Positions 47,296-60,531 of a stretch of 64,000 nt of DNA are shown one piece after another (position 1 is the stretch's first letter; every line of letters begins with the position of its first letter). This DNA comes from Tamarix chinensis (taxonomy: Eukaryota; Streptophyta; Magnoliopsida; Caryophyllales; Tamaricaceae): the NCBI GenBank assembly GCA_030549775.1, contig CM060174.1:25802617-25866616 (forward strand), written 5' to 3'. The notes under the pieces were generated by a model. It was not told the DNA's origin and searched no databases. It was given only the letters and a program-made list of their open reading frames with translations. Both the position numbers and the translations under genes were made by a program.

Positions 47296-50200
47296 TAAAG
47301 AGATTCTCAAATCTTAATCTCTAGTATGCCTCTCATACTTGAACTATGCTGGTAGTTAACCTTAATTGTCTAGAAATCATTGAATTTAGTGTGTGAATCC
47401 ATATTCTTTATTATCTCCTACAAGTTTACTTTATTTATGTTGTGGCATCTAATCATTGAAGCTAGAAGTCCTTTATATATCCCTATCCACTTGATCGATA
47501 TGCATTGGTTATGGTTTTCTTAGATGCCTTTTTAATTTTCCATTTGAGATAATGACACAATAATCTCATTTCTTGCTATTATATTAGCCTTTGGAGAGAC
47601 TTTGTTTTTTCTTTTTTTCTTATTTGGCCATAATTTGGAATTTAGCTTGAGTAGTTAAGTTACAAACAACTCTTTTGGATTTGTTAATTCCTTGGATAAC
47701 TAATGCAAGTCCTATAGTAACCCTCCTTATCTTAATATCTTCCTTTTTATCACTCATCATTTTTATCTAATCAGAGCAAACATACTATTTATGTATCATA
47801 GATGCATAAGGTTGAATTTTATATTGTGAGTCATTATTTCAAGTGCTCTTTAACCTTGAACTCTGTATTGTACATCCTTTTATCTATATAATATTTTACT
47901 ATAAGATCACTCAACAGGGGATTATATAATGTTATTAATGTATATGTCATAATTTTCCTTGTTTGATTAGATATGTTGAATCTTAATAATAATAAAAAGT
48001 TCAGGTTGATGTGACACTAAGGTTGGATGTATTTATGCTTTCTAATTTAAATAAGTTTTCTAACAATGATGCTTTAAGTAATTGCTTCAAAGTTGATGCA
48101 AATGGAGTATTTGGTATAGTTATTTTTAAACATTTATTGAGGGTTCAAATCTCTCACTCTCCCTCAATCTTATGAGGAAAAACAGATTGTGATATTTTTT
48201 GAAAGCTACTTTAGATGACGATTTTGGTTGGGAATCATCATCTAAAGTGTTTAAGCTCCCCAATATTTGTAAACCTTTGATGCCCATTTTGTCCAAAAAG
48301 CGTTATTAAAAGTCAAAATATGATGATTTTTTTGAATTGATATAAAAAATTTGATGACACTTGGTTCAATAATGGTGCAAAAATATTATCAAGTTCTAAA
48401 TGTAATTGTCTTCTAAACCCATTTTCATAGTAATGTATGCTGTAAGTTTTTAGATATCCATATTGAATTGTCGCCCATTGGATGACATAAAAATTGATAT
48501 CAATTAATTTTCACTAACACTAGAAAACTAGGCGAAATGAAAAAAAAAAGCACGACAAATTGTTGATGATAAAATAATGTTGTTTTTGAAAATCAAGTTA
48601 TGGAAACAAATCAATGCCATTAACTAATAAGATAAAAAAATCTCGATTAAACATTCACTAATTATTAACAAAATAATGCATCACAATCGATTATAAGTAG
48701 TGGGTGATTTACATTCTCTTAAGAGGTGTTTATATGGTGGAAATATGAAGTTAGAAATGAGAATAAAAAAGAAGATTTTAAAATGTTCTATATTTGTTTA
48801 GGGAAAAATGAGAATTAGAAGGAAAATAGGGATGGAAATAAAATGTCTTCTACTCCCCAAGATCCATTACTCTGGGGATTAGTAATTCATGTTTAGGAAT
48901 TATATTAGAGTACTTGAAATGCTAACATAACCCTAAAGGAGGATAAATGAAATAAAAAAAAAATCAAAAACCTTCACTTTACCTCTTGCGCTAATTGGTA
49001 AGAGATTATTCAAATTTAATAAAAATATTTTAAGTTTGAGTATTTAACATTGTGTTGGAAATTAAGAGATAAATATTTATAGCTATTATCCTTTAAAAAC
49101 AAGTTACATATTAAATTAAAATATAATTTTATTTTTTTAATTAAGCTGAACATATTTTTTAAATCAATTAAGTCCATTTTAAATTTAACTCTTTAATTAT
49201 TCCAAATTTTAAAATGATATTACTCAAATTAGATTGTGCATTAAATTAGTTATGGTAAAAAAAAAATATAATTGAAAAATTCAAATTTAAAATTTGCATA
49301 ATTAATACAAAAAAATACAAGTAAATTAATTGAAAAAATAAAAATCTAAATGAACTTGATCTATAATTTACTCTTATTTTTATGGTCCTTTTTTGTTTGA
49401 ATCTACAACGTGAATCTCTACACACCAATTGATATATAGCAACATATACTTACAAAAAAAGGAAAAAAAATTACATTCAATCTATGGGAAACCTTATATA
49501 ATTTTTATTTTATGATAGTCCATGGATGTCTAAAATTTACTTTAGATGTTGTTTGGTATAAAAATAAATAAATAGGGATTAAGGATATTGTATGTGTGTT
49601 TGGTTTATCTAAGAAAATAAGAAAGAAAATTATATTGATTTATTTTTTATTTTTGTTATGTAAGATAAAAAAAAATAGGGAGATAAAATATTACTAAGGT
49701 ATCCCTCAATAAATAACTTATTTATAAATTATATGGAAGGTAAGATAAAAAAAAGTCTAAATTACTTTTAATATTTTTAATTATTTTTTACTAAATAACA
49801 TTAAAATTTATAATTTATAAAAAAATTATACTTTTTCTTCCTACCTTCTTACGATAACATTGACCTTTTTAATGACCCATATGCTTATTTGTAAACCAAA
49901 TTAACATTTGATTACTCTATTTTCTTTGATGTGACCGGATTTTTTTTCTCCTATGACTATTCTTTTTTTTCATGATTCTTATAAAAATTTGTCACCATAC
50001 TTCTTTTAACTTTATTTTCGTTGGGTAAGTAATTTCCCGAGTGTAACCTAGTCTCGAATCTATCACTATCCATGCAAGCTTAACCACAACTTTATCCTTA
50101 GTTTGACATTTGGGAAGCCGTACATATGATCAATTATTTTCCGTGAGTCATGCCCAAAAGCAAATATGAGTATGATTAGAAGTGAAGTCGATAACAAAAC

Positions 50201-50640
50201 CCAAAAGCGGAAACCAAAATCATTATCATTTTGTCGACACGAGCCGGGTCATAAAGAAAAAGAAAAAGAAAAGAAAACTCCTGGCAGTTACCCGTACCCT
50301 TGATGGCCTTGGATCGTTCTCTGGATCGCAATGAAAGGGCAAAGAAGATATTTTATGCCCACATTTATGACAGATCTGTTTAAGCGACAAACAAGGAGGT
50401 CGGCAAACTGTCGGCCGGTGAACCAGGAGGGAAGACCATTCCAGTTCAATTCTTGTTTACCATTATTTTACTAATTTTGAATTTAAAAATAGCTAACGAA
50501 CAGATCTTGCTTTAATTAATCTTCTATGATGACTACATTAGATGCAGGCACTTGGTTAATCCGAATCTAAACCATTTCAAATTTCCTTATGTTTGGGCGG
50601 ATCAATTTTAGTATTTTTTTAAACGCATCTCCAAATATTC
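47296..50640. other. AT-rich intergenic sequence
   Basis: No gene recognised. It holds a 16-bp hairpin at 48209-48249 and a CACTA-like string at 48512. The last part (50200-50640) is less AT-rich and is the likely distal promoter of the U-box gene. Confidence 0.5.
48209..48249. other. Imperfect hairpin, possible transposon subterminal repeat
   Basis: ACTTTAGATGACGATT and AATCATCATCTAAAGT are inverted with one mismatch around a short loop. 'Gacgacaat/atcatctaaag' phrases are typical of dicot CACTA ends. CACTAACACTAGAAAA at 48512 would fit such an end, but no partner was found. Confidence 0.4.
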
Positions 50641-50739
50641 GTTGCCATTTATTTACTACTTCAAAGCACTGAATTCTCTGCATACTAGGCATTTCTTTCA
50701 GCTGACGCTGAAGACGCATTCTTTCCCTCTCTCACTCTC

Positions 50740-51636
50740 TAGTCTCCTATCCTACATTCTCACCCTATATCTCGATTAATGTACGGATTTAAAGAACCCT
50801 AATTTCAGAAGAATCATATTTCCCTTCTTGCCTTGATTCATTATTTCAGCTAAATGCCCTGTTTATGAAGCCTTCTTGTCATTTTCCCTTCTTTTCTGGT
50901 AATTGTTACTGCTACCCTATATTCTCGTTTCTTTCATACGTGTTTGGTTAATTTCGGGTCAAATTCATCCGGGGAAATTTGTTAAGTTTGTTTGATTGAC
51001 AATTGATTTTTCTCTTGGGATGTGTTTGGATTGACATTAAAGTTTTGTTTGGTGTCTTAAGATAGTAAAGGCGAACGGATTTGTTGCTGTCTTCGTACAA
51101 TTCGGATTCAGCTCTTATCTGGCATTTTGAGAGATATTTAGGTAATCTAATGAGGGTGTATGCATTTGCTTGAGGGTGCATGATAAAATTCGTGAATGAA
51201 ACGAATGGCCCTTTTTCTTTTAGGCGCTTTAATGGTTTCTTCTCTGTTTATGGTGATTTGATTAGAGAATATAGATAGATTCGTATTTGGAAGATGTGAT
51301 ATTCTGAATCGGGTGATGGTTTCCTTCCTATACCCCCCCCCGGACATTTTGGGATTACCCTATTTTGTTGATGGTTTCGTAATTTGTTATAAGAATATTT
51401 TCATAAAACTGGGTTGCTAAGAGACGGATGAGGGTTCTGATATGTGAGTTGATCGTAACTTATGTCTGTTTCTGACATCACGGAATGTGGAAACCATGCC
51501 TGTTCTTTTGGAGTGTGCTATGTTGCTGGTTCCTTCATCTTTTCTGAATTAATTTGTTTTTTCTCGTCTCATTTTTTATTTTACAGATAGGAGATCAAAA
51601 ATTATGACGGCGTGATTTATTAGGAAAAATTGAAGC
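50740..51636 (+). promoter_or_regulatory. 5' leader of the U-box gene, with intron
   Basis: The CT-rich start near 50725-50750 looks like a plant 5' untranslated region. A donor at 50899 (TCTG|GTAATT) and an acceptor at 51586 (TTTACAG|ATAGG) would remove about 688 bases and leave 50 leader bases before the ATG at 51637. The exact transcription start is unknown and no clear TATA box was seen. Confidence 0.5.
51604..51615 (+). promoter_or_regulatory. Minimal upstream ORF (ATG ACG GCG TGA)
   Basis: A three-residue upstream frame ends 21 bases before the main ATG in the last leader exon. Confidence 0.5.
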
Positions 51637-54600
51637 ATGGATATAACCGAGGTTGAAGAAAGTTTTTTCGCGGTTTGTGATGCCAAGGTAAATTTTTAGT
51701 TATTGCTATTATTATTATGCATGCCGGATTGAGCATTTCGTTGGGTTTGTAATGCTGGGAAGTTATCTGTTTCGTCTACGGAAAAAAGCTTAAGGAAAGG
51801 AATTAACGAGCAGAATCCCCTCAAATTACCCTTCGCGTTTTTCCGTTTTGAGTATGCTTTGTCCCATCAGTTTCCGAGAGCTACGTGTCGTTTCTTGCAC
51901 ATTGGCCTTAATTTTGCGAGTAGACCCTATGGTTAAAATCAGTATTGTATTGGCTTGTGCAAATGGTTGGAATTATGTGCATACAAATTGGAAAATAAAG
52001 GTATATGATTGCATTTGATTGTCCAGTTTATGAGCTTAGGCATGTTGTTGTATTTAAGCTCTTGTTAGTTTTTTCTCCAACTGGTTTGTGCAGTTTCGGT
52101 GGTTTGAGTCCTTATCAACCCTCTTTTGGAGTACATTTTTAAATTTGGGATTTGCTTCATGTGATAGGCTTTTCCATATTGAATCAGGCTTCATGTCAGA
52201 TGACCTAAACTTTATGTGTGATAGCAAGTGTTGTTGTGCACGGTTGCTTTATGGCTAATCTCTTTTCTTTTTTTCTTTTTCTTTTTTTTTTGTGCTGCAG
52301 CTACATGGAGGAATGTGCAAGATCCTTTCCGGTCTATACTGCAGAATTATGAACATCTTTCCTGCTCTGGAAGCAGAGCGTCCTAGGAGCAGGTCAGGAA
52401 TCCAGGCATTATGCTCACTGCATATAGCCCTTGAAAAGGCAAAGAGTCTCCTACAACATTGCTCAGAATGTAGTAAATTGTACCTGGTAGAATTACTTCT
52501 CTTTTCATTCACTCAAGTCTCTATGTATCCGATTATCTTTGCATGTGTAGTAGGATGGATCAACTTTCAGCTTAGTTTTCTCTTTGCTTGTAATTTGCTG
52601 ATTTGTTGCTCTTGCAAGAAACAACTGCAGTTGTCCTTGTTTAGTGCTGGAGTTTCTGTTTTTATGTGAGTAATGCCATTTAGGCATGTATTTAATACTA
52701 TTTATTCATTTAATACTTTACTTTATGACCTCATCTTATAAACTGCCTAACATGGTGAGCCTCCATAAACTTGTGCTTGTATGGTTAGTTACATGTCTGG
52801 GGTAATGGTTAGCATGTCTGTATTGTACAGACATCATTATGTTTCTGTTGCTTATGAAGAGCATGGAGAACTTTCATTAGAATCTTGATAATGTATCAAA
52901 GTAAACAATGTGGATGAGCAACTTTCTGTAGGCTCTATGCAGACTATTAATCCTTGTTATGGGCTATATTGAGTGTTGATCCATTCATCGTTCTGTGGGC
53001 ATAAAATATTTCAATAACATCTTCTTCAGATGAATATTTGCTCATGGTAATATTTCTGACTTTTAGGCAATTACTGGGGATTCCATCCTTTTGAAGTTTG
53101 AGAAGTTGAAATGTACACTTGCGGATAGCCTCAGGCGGGTCGAAAACATTGTTCCGCAAGCAATCGGCTGTCTGGTAGTTCCTATTTAACTTTATTGGCT
53201 GTTCATGTTATTTTCACTTTGCTCGCATTTGCTATATGGCTTCTGCATTCATGAGTCTGTCGGTAAGATTAAGAAGAGAGCACTTGTTGAAGAACCTTTG
53301 TTCCTTTTATCTTCTCTAATCAGCTTTCATGTACAAAATGATATTGACTAGAATTTGATAATTATGTTTGATAAACCTGGCCCCATCACCTGGTGCTTAG
53401 GTGTTTTAGGGTATTGGAACTTTGAATTCAGCAGCTCTACTGCACCTTAGTTTGCACACACTCTTACGTGCTAAATTCAAGTTAAGAAATGCTTGTTCTT
53501 AATGAGTGTATGGATTTATGGCCAATGATTGACCAATTTCCATTATGTTTACACTTTTGTTCCCTTGAGTAACTCGTTACAAACCAGTTCATTTGCTTCT
53601 CTTTTACTATGTGCTGAGCTGCCTATCTTAGCGATGTCTGATGTTTTATTTTTCGTTCTCATTAATTGCAGATTGTGGAGATTCTAAGTGAACTTGAGGG
53701 GACAGTTTTATCCCTTGATCCACTAGAGAAACAAGTTGGAGATGACATAATTTCATTACTTCAGCAGGGCGGAAAATTAGGTGACAGCTCTATTGACAAT
53801 AATGAGCTTGAATCCTTTCACCAGGCTGCATTCAAACTGGGAATCAATTCCTCACGTTCTGCCCTTGCAGAGCGAAGAGCTCTCAAGAAGCTCATAGAAA
53901 GAGCACGCATGGAGGAAGACAAGCGAAAGGAGTCAATTGTGGCTTATCTTTTGCATCTAATGAGGAAGTACTCAAAGTTGTTTAGGAGTGATTTCATAGA
54001 TGATTATGATTCCCAAGGTTCTACGCCTTGTTCACCAACTGTCCAGGGCTCTGCCAACAATGGGCGAGCATTTGACAGACAATTCTCTAAGCTTAGTTCT
54101 TTCAACTTTAGACCATCTTTAAGCTTTAGGCCGAATGATAGGAGATCCGGGCATATTCCCATTCCACCTGAGGAATTGAGGTGCCCCATATCATTACAGC
54201 TTATGTATGATCCGGTCATCATTGCTTCTGGCCAAACATATGAAAGAGTGTGTATTGAGAAGTGGTTCAGTGATGGTCACAGTACCTGCCCAAAGACCCA
54301 ACAGCAGCTTCCCCTTCTTTGTTTGACTCCTAACTACTGTGTTAAGGGTCTCATTGCTAGCTGGTGTGAGCAGCATGGCATTCCTGTTCCTGATGGCCCA
54401 CCTGAGTCACTTGATCTCAATTACTGGAGGCTAGCATTGTCTGACAGTGAGTCTGTGCAGTCCAGATCAGCAGACAGCAGTAACTCCTGCAAGTTGAATG
54501 GAATGAAGGTGGTCCCAGTGGAAGAGAGTGATGCCGTTGAAGATGCTGAAAATGAAGTTGAAAGTGGCAATGCAGAGGAGGTTGAAAGCAATTGTAATAC

Positions 54601-56481
54601 TTTTGGAAGATATGAGAACTTTTTACATGTTTTAGATGGAACAGATGATTTGAGAAAAAAATGCTTGGTTGTTGAGCATATCAGGCGGTTGCTGAAAGAT
54701 GATGCGGAAGCGAGGATCTTTATGGGAGATCAAGGGTTTGTTGGAGCACTTGTGCTGTTTCTTAAGACTGCCATATGTGAGAGGAATGAATTAGCCCAGG
54801 AAGTTGGAGCCATGGCTCTTTTCAACTTGGCCGTGAACAATAGCAGGTTTGTCTGTCAACTATGCTGATGATGTCCTGGGCCGTTAGTCCATTACTAATT
54901 TCGCTCATTGATAATTTGACAAAGAACTGACGTTGTTTCTATCTATCCTCTGCAAATGTTTTATCTGATCTTGCCTGCTGTAATTTTATCAGCTAAAGTG
55001 TTTGTTTAGTACAAAGGTAATGCGGGTGGAAAATAATAAAAATACATGCTTTCTTCAATGTGGTAAATTTGAAATGGAAAACCTTTTGGGAAGAATACCC
55101 ATTTTAAGTTTTTGTTCATGCTAAAATGAGTATTTTCTTAAAAAGAATTTTATTGTTTTTAAAAACATTATATAAGAGATGTAAAATATTAGGTTATCTT
55201 TTCATGCCCACTACTCCCATACCAAACAAGCCATAAATCCTGTTTTTCTGATTTGATTTAGGAGCCTTACAATTCCCAGAGTCGGATTTGATATCTTCAT
55301 GGTTTACTTGGTAATGTGTTGGAGCATGTTGTTAGATTTGATAATATGGCTGCTGTGAGTTCTAGATGATAAGAAATATGAAATTTTACATTTAGAATGG
55401 TTTTTTTAGAACTGACTATAGCTGAATTTACTGGAGCTATACTTACATGACCAATATATTGGATAATTGCATCATAGAAACTTGAGTACTCATTGTGCAT
55501 GCTAGAGTTTCTTCCATTCATCTTTTGATCCCCTTCTTTCTCAAAGCACAATTAAGAAAAAAATAATTTGATCACTCGCTGGCTACGTAAGAGTGGCCAT
55601 TCATCTTTGGCATATATTTTCTGGCTACTTACACATGTTGCAATTTTTTTATCCATTCCAGGAACAAAGAACTGATGTTAGCAGGAGGAGTCATTCCGCT
55701 GTTGGAGGAAATGATGCCTGATTCTGATTCTCAAGGATTGGCAGCTGCCCTCTACCTCAACCTTTCATGCCTTGACGAAGCCAAGCCAATCATAGGCACA
55801 AGCAAAGCAATTCCCTTCCTAATCAAGCTCCTGAATAGCAATATTGATCCGCAGTGCAAGCTAGATTCCCTCCACACCATCTTCAACATCTCGACCTACT
55901 CTTTAAACATCCCTTATCTCCTTAAGTCTGGGATCATCAATAGTCTCCATTCTCTTCTTTCTGAACCCCGAGAACGCACATGGACGGAGAAATCCATTGC
56001 TGTCCTGATAAACTTAGCCCACAGTAATGCAGGGATAGAAACAGTCATGTCTTCCCCTGGCATTATCAGCGAACTGGCAGCCATATTAGACATTGGCGAA
56101 CCCATCGAGCAGGAACAAGCTGCTGCATGTCTGTTGATCTTATGTAATGGGAATGAGAAATGCGGTCAAATGATTCTGCAAGAAGGGGTAATCCCGTCGT
56201 TGGTATCATTATCAGTGAATGGGACGACGAGAGGCAGAGATAAGGCTCAGAAACTTCTGATGTTTTTCAGAGAGCAACGTCAGCAGGATTCACCACCTCA
56301 ATCTCTGCTTCATTCGCCTGAGCATGTTCAAAGTAAGGTCTCCGTGCAACCGCAGCAAATTAAGAAGACAAAGCCAGCACCAGAAGCGCCAGCATCACTG
56401 GTTAAATCAATATCAACTAGGAAGCTGGGTAGGACCTTTAGTTTCTTCCGAAAGAACAGAACTCACTCGTCGCGTAGCTGA
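51637..56481 (+). CDS. PUB45: U-box/ARM-repeat E3 ubiquitin ligase, PUB45-like (five coding exons)
   Basis: Exons are 51637-51687, 52301-52486, 53067-53174, 53672-54846 and 55662-56481. All introns are GT-AG. The sum is 2340 bases, i.e. 779 residues plus stop, close to the roughly 770-780 residues of Arabidopsis PUB45/PUB6/PUB7. Residues 1 to about 260 form the plant U-box N-terminal domain (IPQ/GCL region, VGDDIISLLQQG). The U-box spans about 279-350 (EELRCPISLQLMYDPVIIAS, CIEKWF, CPKTQQ, LTPNYCVKGLI). ARM repeats lie at about 435-712 (GAMALFNLAVNNSRNK crosses the last splice), and a basic tail ends KLGRTFSFFRKN. It should bind a ubiquitin-loaded E2 through the U-box and substrates through the ARM repeats, in cytosol or nucleus. 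The split Arg codon at 54846/55662 keeps the frame. No defect was seen. Confidence 0.93.
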
Positions 56482-57485
56482 TGATCAAAGTTATCAGGCT
56501 GTGTGGGGCTTCCACAAGTAATGATGCAGATGTAAATCCTCAGTTCTATTGTAGATCTTCTTGTCTCCATCCACTTTTAACTTCTCTGTTCCCAACAAGT
56601 TTTGTTGTTCCAAGCAAGGTGGTTAGAATTAAAGTTCTTCTTAAAATCAATAGGGATTGTTAGAATTGAATCGTAGACTTAGATTATAAAATTCAAAGAA
56701 TTTACAAATACCATAAAAATATAACCTCAAGATATATATGAATATATAAATTTTGTAATTGAAGTTAAAAACACAAGAAAGTTTATTCTAAAGTTCTTAT
56801 TCAGTTACTAGTTACATTAATGCATGTAATAATTAGCACAAACTATTGATTAAATACGTACAAAAAATATTATTATCTGGACAAAGCACATAATAAAATT
56901 AATAATATCACAAAAAATGAGCTAAATAGAAATTAACAAATAAAAAAATCACAATTTTATATTTATTTTATTTTTTATATAGAATTTGGATTTTTTTATA
57001 AGTATTTTTTTCTCTTAAAATAATCGACTTTGATGTATGAGTTGATGCTCAATACATAGTATATATAAAATAATATGATTAAGTTTTAAAGTTAGGAAAA
57101 ATAATTGATAGAAATAAAAAAGAAAATAGATAAATAAAAAAATAATAATTTATAATCGCTATATGAAATCGTAGTATTTTTTTTTAAGATTGTAAAATTT
57201 TATCGATCCTAAGTAGGATTTTAAAATCTTATTAATATTTTAGTATTCTAAGATTCTATATAGAATTATGACTCATTTAACTGCTAATGCATATCAGAGA
57301 TTTGTAAGATGCAAATAAAAGAAGAGTTTAACACCTATGATTTTCAAAAGAAGCAGCTTGTAAGAAACAGGAAACTTTCGGCTTCTGCATTAAACTCTCC
57401 TGTCTCATCAATGTACTGAAGTTTGTACCAAAAATTGGGCAGCATACAGGACTGTTAGTTGATTTTTATTATTTGTACCCACCAA
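56482..57485. other. 3' UTR and AT-rich spacer
   Basis: The U-box gene 3' UTR probably ends within the first 200 bases. The rest is AT-rich and shows no gene. Confidence 0.5.
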
Positions 57486-57558
57486 GCCCGTCTAGCTCAG
57501 TTGGTAGAGCGCAAGGCTCTTAACCTTGTGGTCGTGGGTTCGAGCCCCACGGTGGGCG
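57486..57558 (+). tRNA. tRNA-Lys (anticodon CTT)
   Basis: A 73-base cloverleaf. The acceptor GCCCGTC pairs with GGTGGGC, including G-T pairs. The D arm is AGCTCAGTTGGTAGAGC, the anticodon stem CAAGG/CCTTG holds loop CTCTTAA with CTT at 57519-57521, and the T arm is GTGGGTTCGAGCCCCAC. Internal A and B boxes are intact and there is no intron. CCA is not encoded. A CAA lies just upstream, as is common for plant tRNA genes. Confidence 0.98.
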
Positions 57559-57563
57559 CCTTA

Positions 57564-57567
57564 TTTT
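57564..57567 (+). terminator. Pol III terminator of tRNA-Lys
   Basis: First TTTT, six bases after the tRNA. Confidence 0.8.
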
Positions 57568-57985
57568 GATCTTTAATCAGTGTCACCCTGTTTTTCAGTG
57601 TCTCTGATGTACATGCACGGATGCACCTCGCCTCTTGTTCATCTTATAGTCTTATCATTATTACTCCCCTCACCCTAATCAAAAACTTCTAACTCTTCTT
57701 CCTGCCCTTCCTTTCCGTTGCTAACCTTACCAGTACTTTTTTTATGTCATGAACTCCTGCGATCAAATATAGCAGAGTACAAACATTTGTGTACAGAGTA
57801 CAAACAGCAGAAACATTAAAAGCAGTTGGCTAGCTAACAGATTCTCTAACGGAGGAAGAAAATTATCAGTTGTCCTCCTTATACATCAAGGGAACTGGCT
57901 CGATTCAGAATTCAGAAACTCCCTGGCCTCATCAGCAGCATATGCCTGCACCTCTCTCGCTTTTCCCCAAGCCTAACACTATGTC
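57568..57985. other. Spacer and likely 3' UTR of the minus-strand gene
   Basis: No other feature seen. Confidence 0.5.
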
Positions 57986-59134
57986 TCAGGTGTAAGAAGC
58001 AGATCTCGACCCGAGAAGTGTCGCGGTTTGTCCTTCCATTTTGGGCGTCTGCCATCCCGTCTCAAACAATTCCAGTATCGGATCACCGTTGTCCTTCGTG
58101 CTCTTCATATTAACGCGGATTCCTGTTTCGGATTCTTTCCTCTCTTCCTTCCTTTCGGTTTGTTTTTTGCCGATCGCCTTGCTTCCACCTCCTCCTTCCG
58201 CTTCCTTCTCGTTATGATCCGTCTCCTGACCGGCGGCTTCCTTCACAGGAGATACTTTCTCCGGAGATCCTTTCTCTAATGCTTCTTTATACGAACACTT
58301 GATTCTCAGCCCAGGCTTCTTGCCATCCGTATCCTCATGAGTAACGTTATTAGCCTCATCATGAGGCCGGCCGGACACACCGGAAGAAGCACTGCTTACC
58401 ATGCTGCTCTCGCTTTCGATTTGAGCCATAACGTCTTCTAAACGATCAAGTCCTGACGGAGGCGAAATCCCCATGCTACAGTCCTCAAACCCTTCTAACA
58501 AACGTGTAGTAGTAATGGTTCCCGGACACGAAACATCCCCGCCGCCGCCACTCGACTCGTTCACCACATTAATATCCTTCTCTCTGACACAATCCATTCC
58601 CCATCCAGACAAAACACCGACCACAAAATCCATCCGTTCAACGACAGACATCACGGCCCGATCCAGAAACGCAACCTTGTGGAGCAACACAGGAAGCCTC
58701 GTCATCCCATCATCGACGATTTCAGGAAGAGTCTCGGAAACCCGGACCATGTTGTCTAATCCGTCGAAGACGTACCTCGACGGCGGGAATCGAGACTCGA
58801 CGAAATTCACGACCGATAAGATGCGCTCGTCCGCGAAGGAAAGGATCGCGAGCCATTGGTACTGGATTACGTAGATCAAGATGTGGGCGAACGAATCGTG
58901 CTTGAATGATGCTAGCCTTCTTGCCAGGGAACCGATGGGGCCGTTCGATTGAATGATTCTTTTGTAGATGTTGTGGATTGTTGTTAGGATCGATGTTCCG
59001 CAAGTGTATAAGGGACGTCGACGGCGCGTGGGGCGCATTGGATTCGGAGTCGAGTGATCTGCCATTCCTTTCCTATACATCGAAAAGAATCCATGAGGCA
59101 AGCTTGCATCAATGGCGATATTGTTAGAATACAT
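57986..59134 (-). CDS. Uncharacterised plant protein, 382 residues, single exon
   Basis: I do not recognise a named family. Residues 37-50 are Arg-rich followed by PLYTCGTSIL. About 60-190 is a hydrophobic/amphipathic helical region (HILIYVIQYQWLAILSFAD, VESRFPPSRYVFDGLDNM, ETLPEIVDDGMTRLPVLL, FVVGVLSGWG) that could lie on a membrane. About 200-382 is Ser/Gly-rich, then Lys/Glu-rich and probably disordered, ending with a WQTPKMEGQ segment. Normal codon use and composition unlike the flanking AT-rich DNA support a real gene. A second in-frame ATG at 59063-59065 (MADHSTPNP) has a better plant context (GAATGGC) than the first and may be the true start, giving 359 residues. No signal peptide is seen. 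Confidence 0.82.
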   Translation of the reverse strand: MYSNNIAIDASLPHGFFSMYRKGMADHSTPNPMRPTRRRRPLYTCGTSILTTIHNIYKRIIQSNGPIGSLARRLASFKHDSFAHILIYVIQYQWLAILSFADERILSVVNFVESRFPPSRYVFDGLDNMVRVSETLPEIVDDGMTRLPVLLHKVAFLDRAVMSVVERMDFVVGVLSGWGMDCVREKDINVVNESSGGGGDVSCPGTITTTRLLEGFEDCSMGISPPSGLDRLEDVMAQIESESSMVSSASSGVSGRPHDEANNVTHEDTDGKKPGLRIKCSYKEALEKGSPEKVSPVKEAAGQETDHNEKEAEGGGGSKAIGKKQTERKEERKESETGIRVNMKSTKDNGDPILELFETGWQTPKMEGQTATLLGSRSASYT

Positions 59135-60042
59135 GTACGCGTATATACGTGATGTGAATAATTAATCAATGAGTAATTACTAGATAATAGCAAGAAAATC
59201 AAATTAATTCAAATTCATAACATAACAGAAACATAATTAAGAACAAGAAGATGGAAGCTAATTAAATCGTTTGGCTGGCACAGAAATTTTTTTTGGTATG
59301 ACCTTTAATGCATGCATATGTGCGTAAATTGTAGTAGGATAATCGAAATGCTGAAGCAATAATTTAATTAGATCATGAAACATCGTCATGGACATAAACT
59401 GTTAAAACCTTGTGCGTTACAATGTTGTATTTGAAACGTAGATGCAGGGCGAAGCAATGCAGCCAACCATTAGTTAGCAGATCTTTGATGAAGAGCTTAT
59501 ATATATATCTTGGATAATAGTAATAATAATGTTCCGCAAAAATAGAATGTAAATTAGAGATTTAAGATATGTCCGTCCTTGCGGTTTTCTTTACTTAGAT
59601 TTTCAATTTACATTTAAGTAGGAGTGAGTCGTAAAATTTGAAATGCTTAATTTGACTTTAAAGTTTATTATTATTATTATTATAGCATCACTGCTGCAAC
59701 CACCTCCGATTATTAGCAAATGTTTTGACATTTAGTGCTTGTTTGGTTAGGGGGTAATAAGGGTGGAAAAATTATCTCCATATTTTATATATCTTGTATA
59801 ATCTAATTAAAAATAAATAATATTATTCTAATGAATATCCATTTTAGATCTTAATTTAACTAAAATGGGTATTTTATTTAAAATATATTTATTATTATTA
59901 AATATTTAATATAAAAGATATAAAATAGGGGATAATTTTTTCCATTCCTATTCTTCCATACCAAACAAGCCCTTAATAAGAAAGTTTATAAATAGCCAAT
60001 TATGTCCTTATTAAATTAATATACCTCATGCTATAGTATAAA
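59135..60042. other. Upstream region of the minus-strand gene, then AT-rich spacer
   Basis: No gene. 59735-59970 holds 'gcttgtttggttaggggg' and the inverse 'ccataccaaacaagcccttaa' around AT-rich sequence, as in a small inverted-repeat element. Confidence 0.45.
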
Positions 60043-60338
<296 letters not shown>

Positions 60339-60460
60339 ACGTATTAATCACTGTTAGATCTAGAAGATTTAAGGGTCGAGATTAAAATAAATTTAGGTTA
60401 GGTATTTACTAAATCCTGACCATTGATCAAATACTAATCTAGTAGTTAATATTGGTTCTT

Positions 60461-60476
60461 ATATATATATATATAT

Positions 60477-60527
<51 letters not shown>
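60461..60527. repeat. (AT)n(GATA)n(GA)n compound microsatellite
   Basis: Three adjoining simple runs. The order mirrors, on the opposite strand, the CTAT/CT runs at 60064-60165. Confidence 0.95.

Positions 60528-60531
<4 letters not shown>

Noticed and set aside
52292..52669. Plus-strand frame of 125 codons
   Set aside because: Exon 2 of the U-box gene read on into its intron. The splice donor at 52487 ends the real coding part.
58028..58874. Plus-strand frames opposite the uncharacterised gene
   Set aside because: Antisense shadows of the minus-strand coding sequence.
57986..59134. Rubber elongation factor/SRPP-like identity for the minus-strand gene
   Set aside because: Only a vague resemblance in the helical part (VE..FPP..YVFD..D). 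Length and the charged tail do not fit that family.
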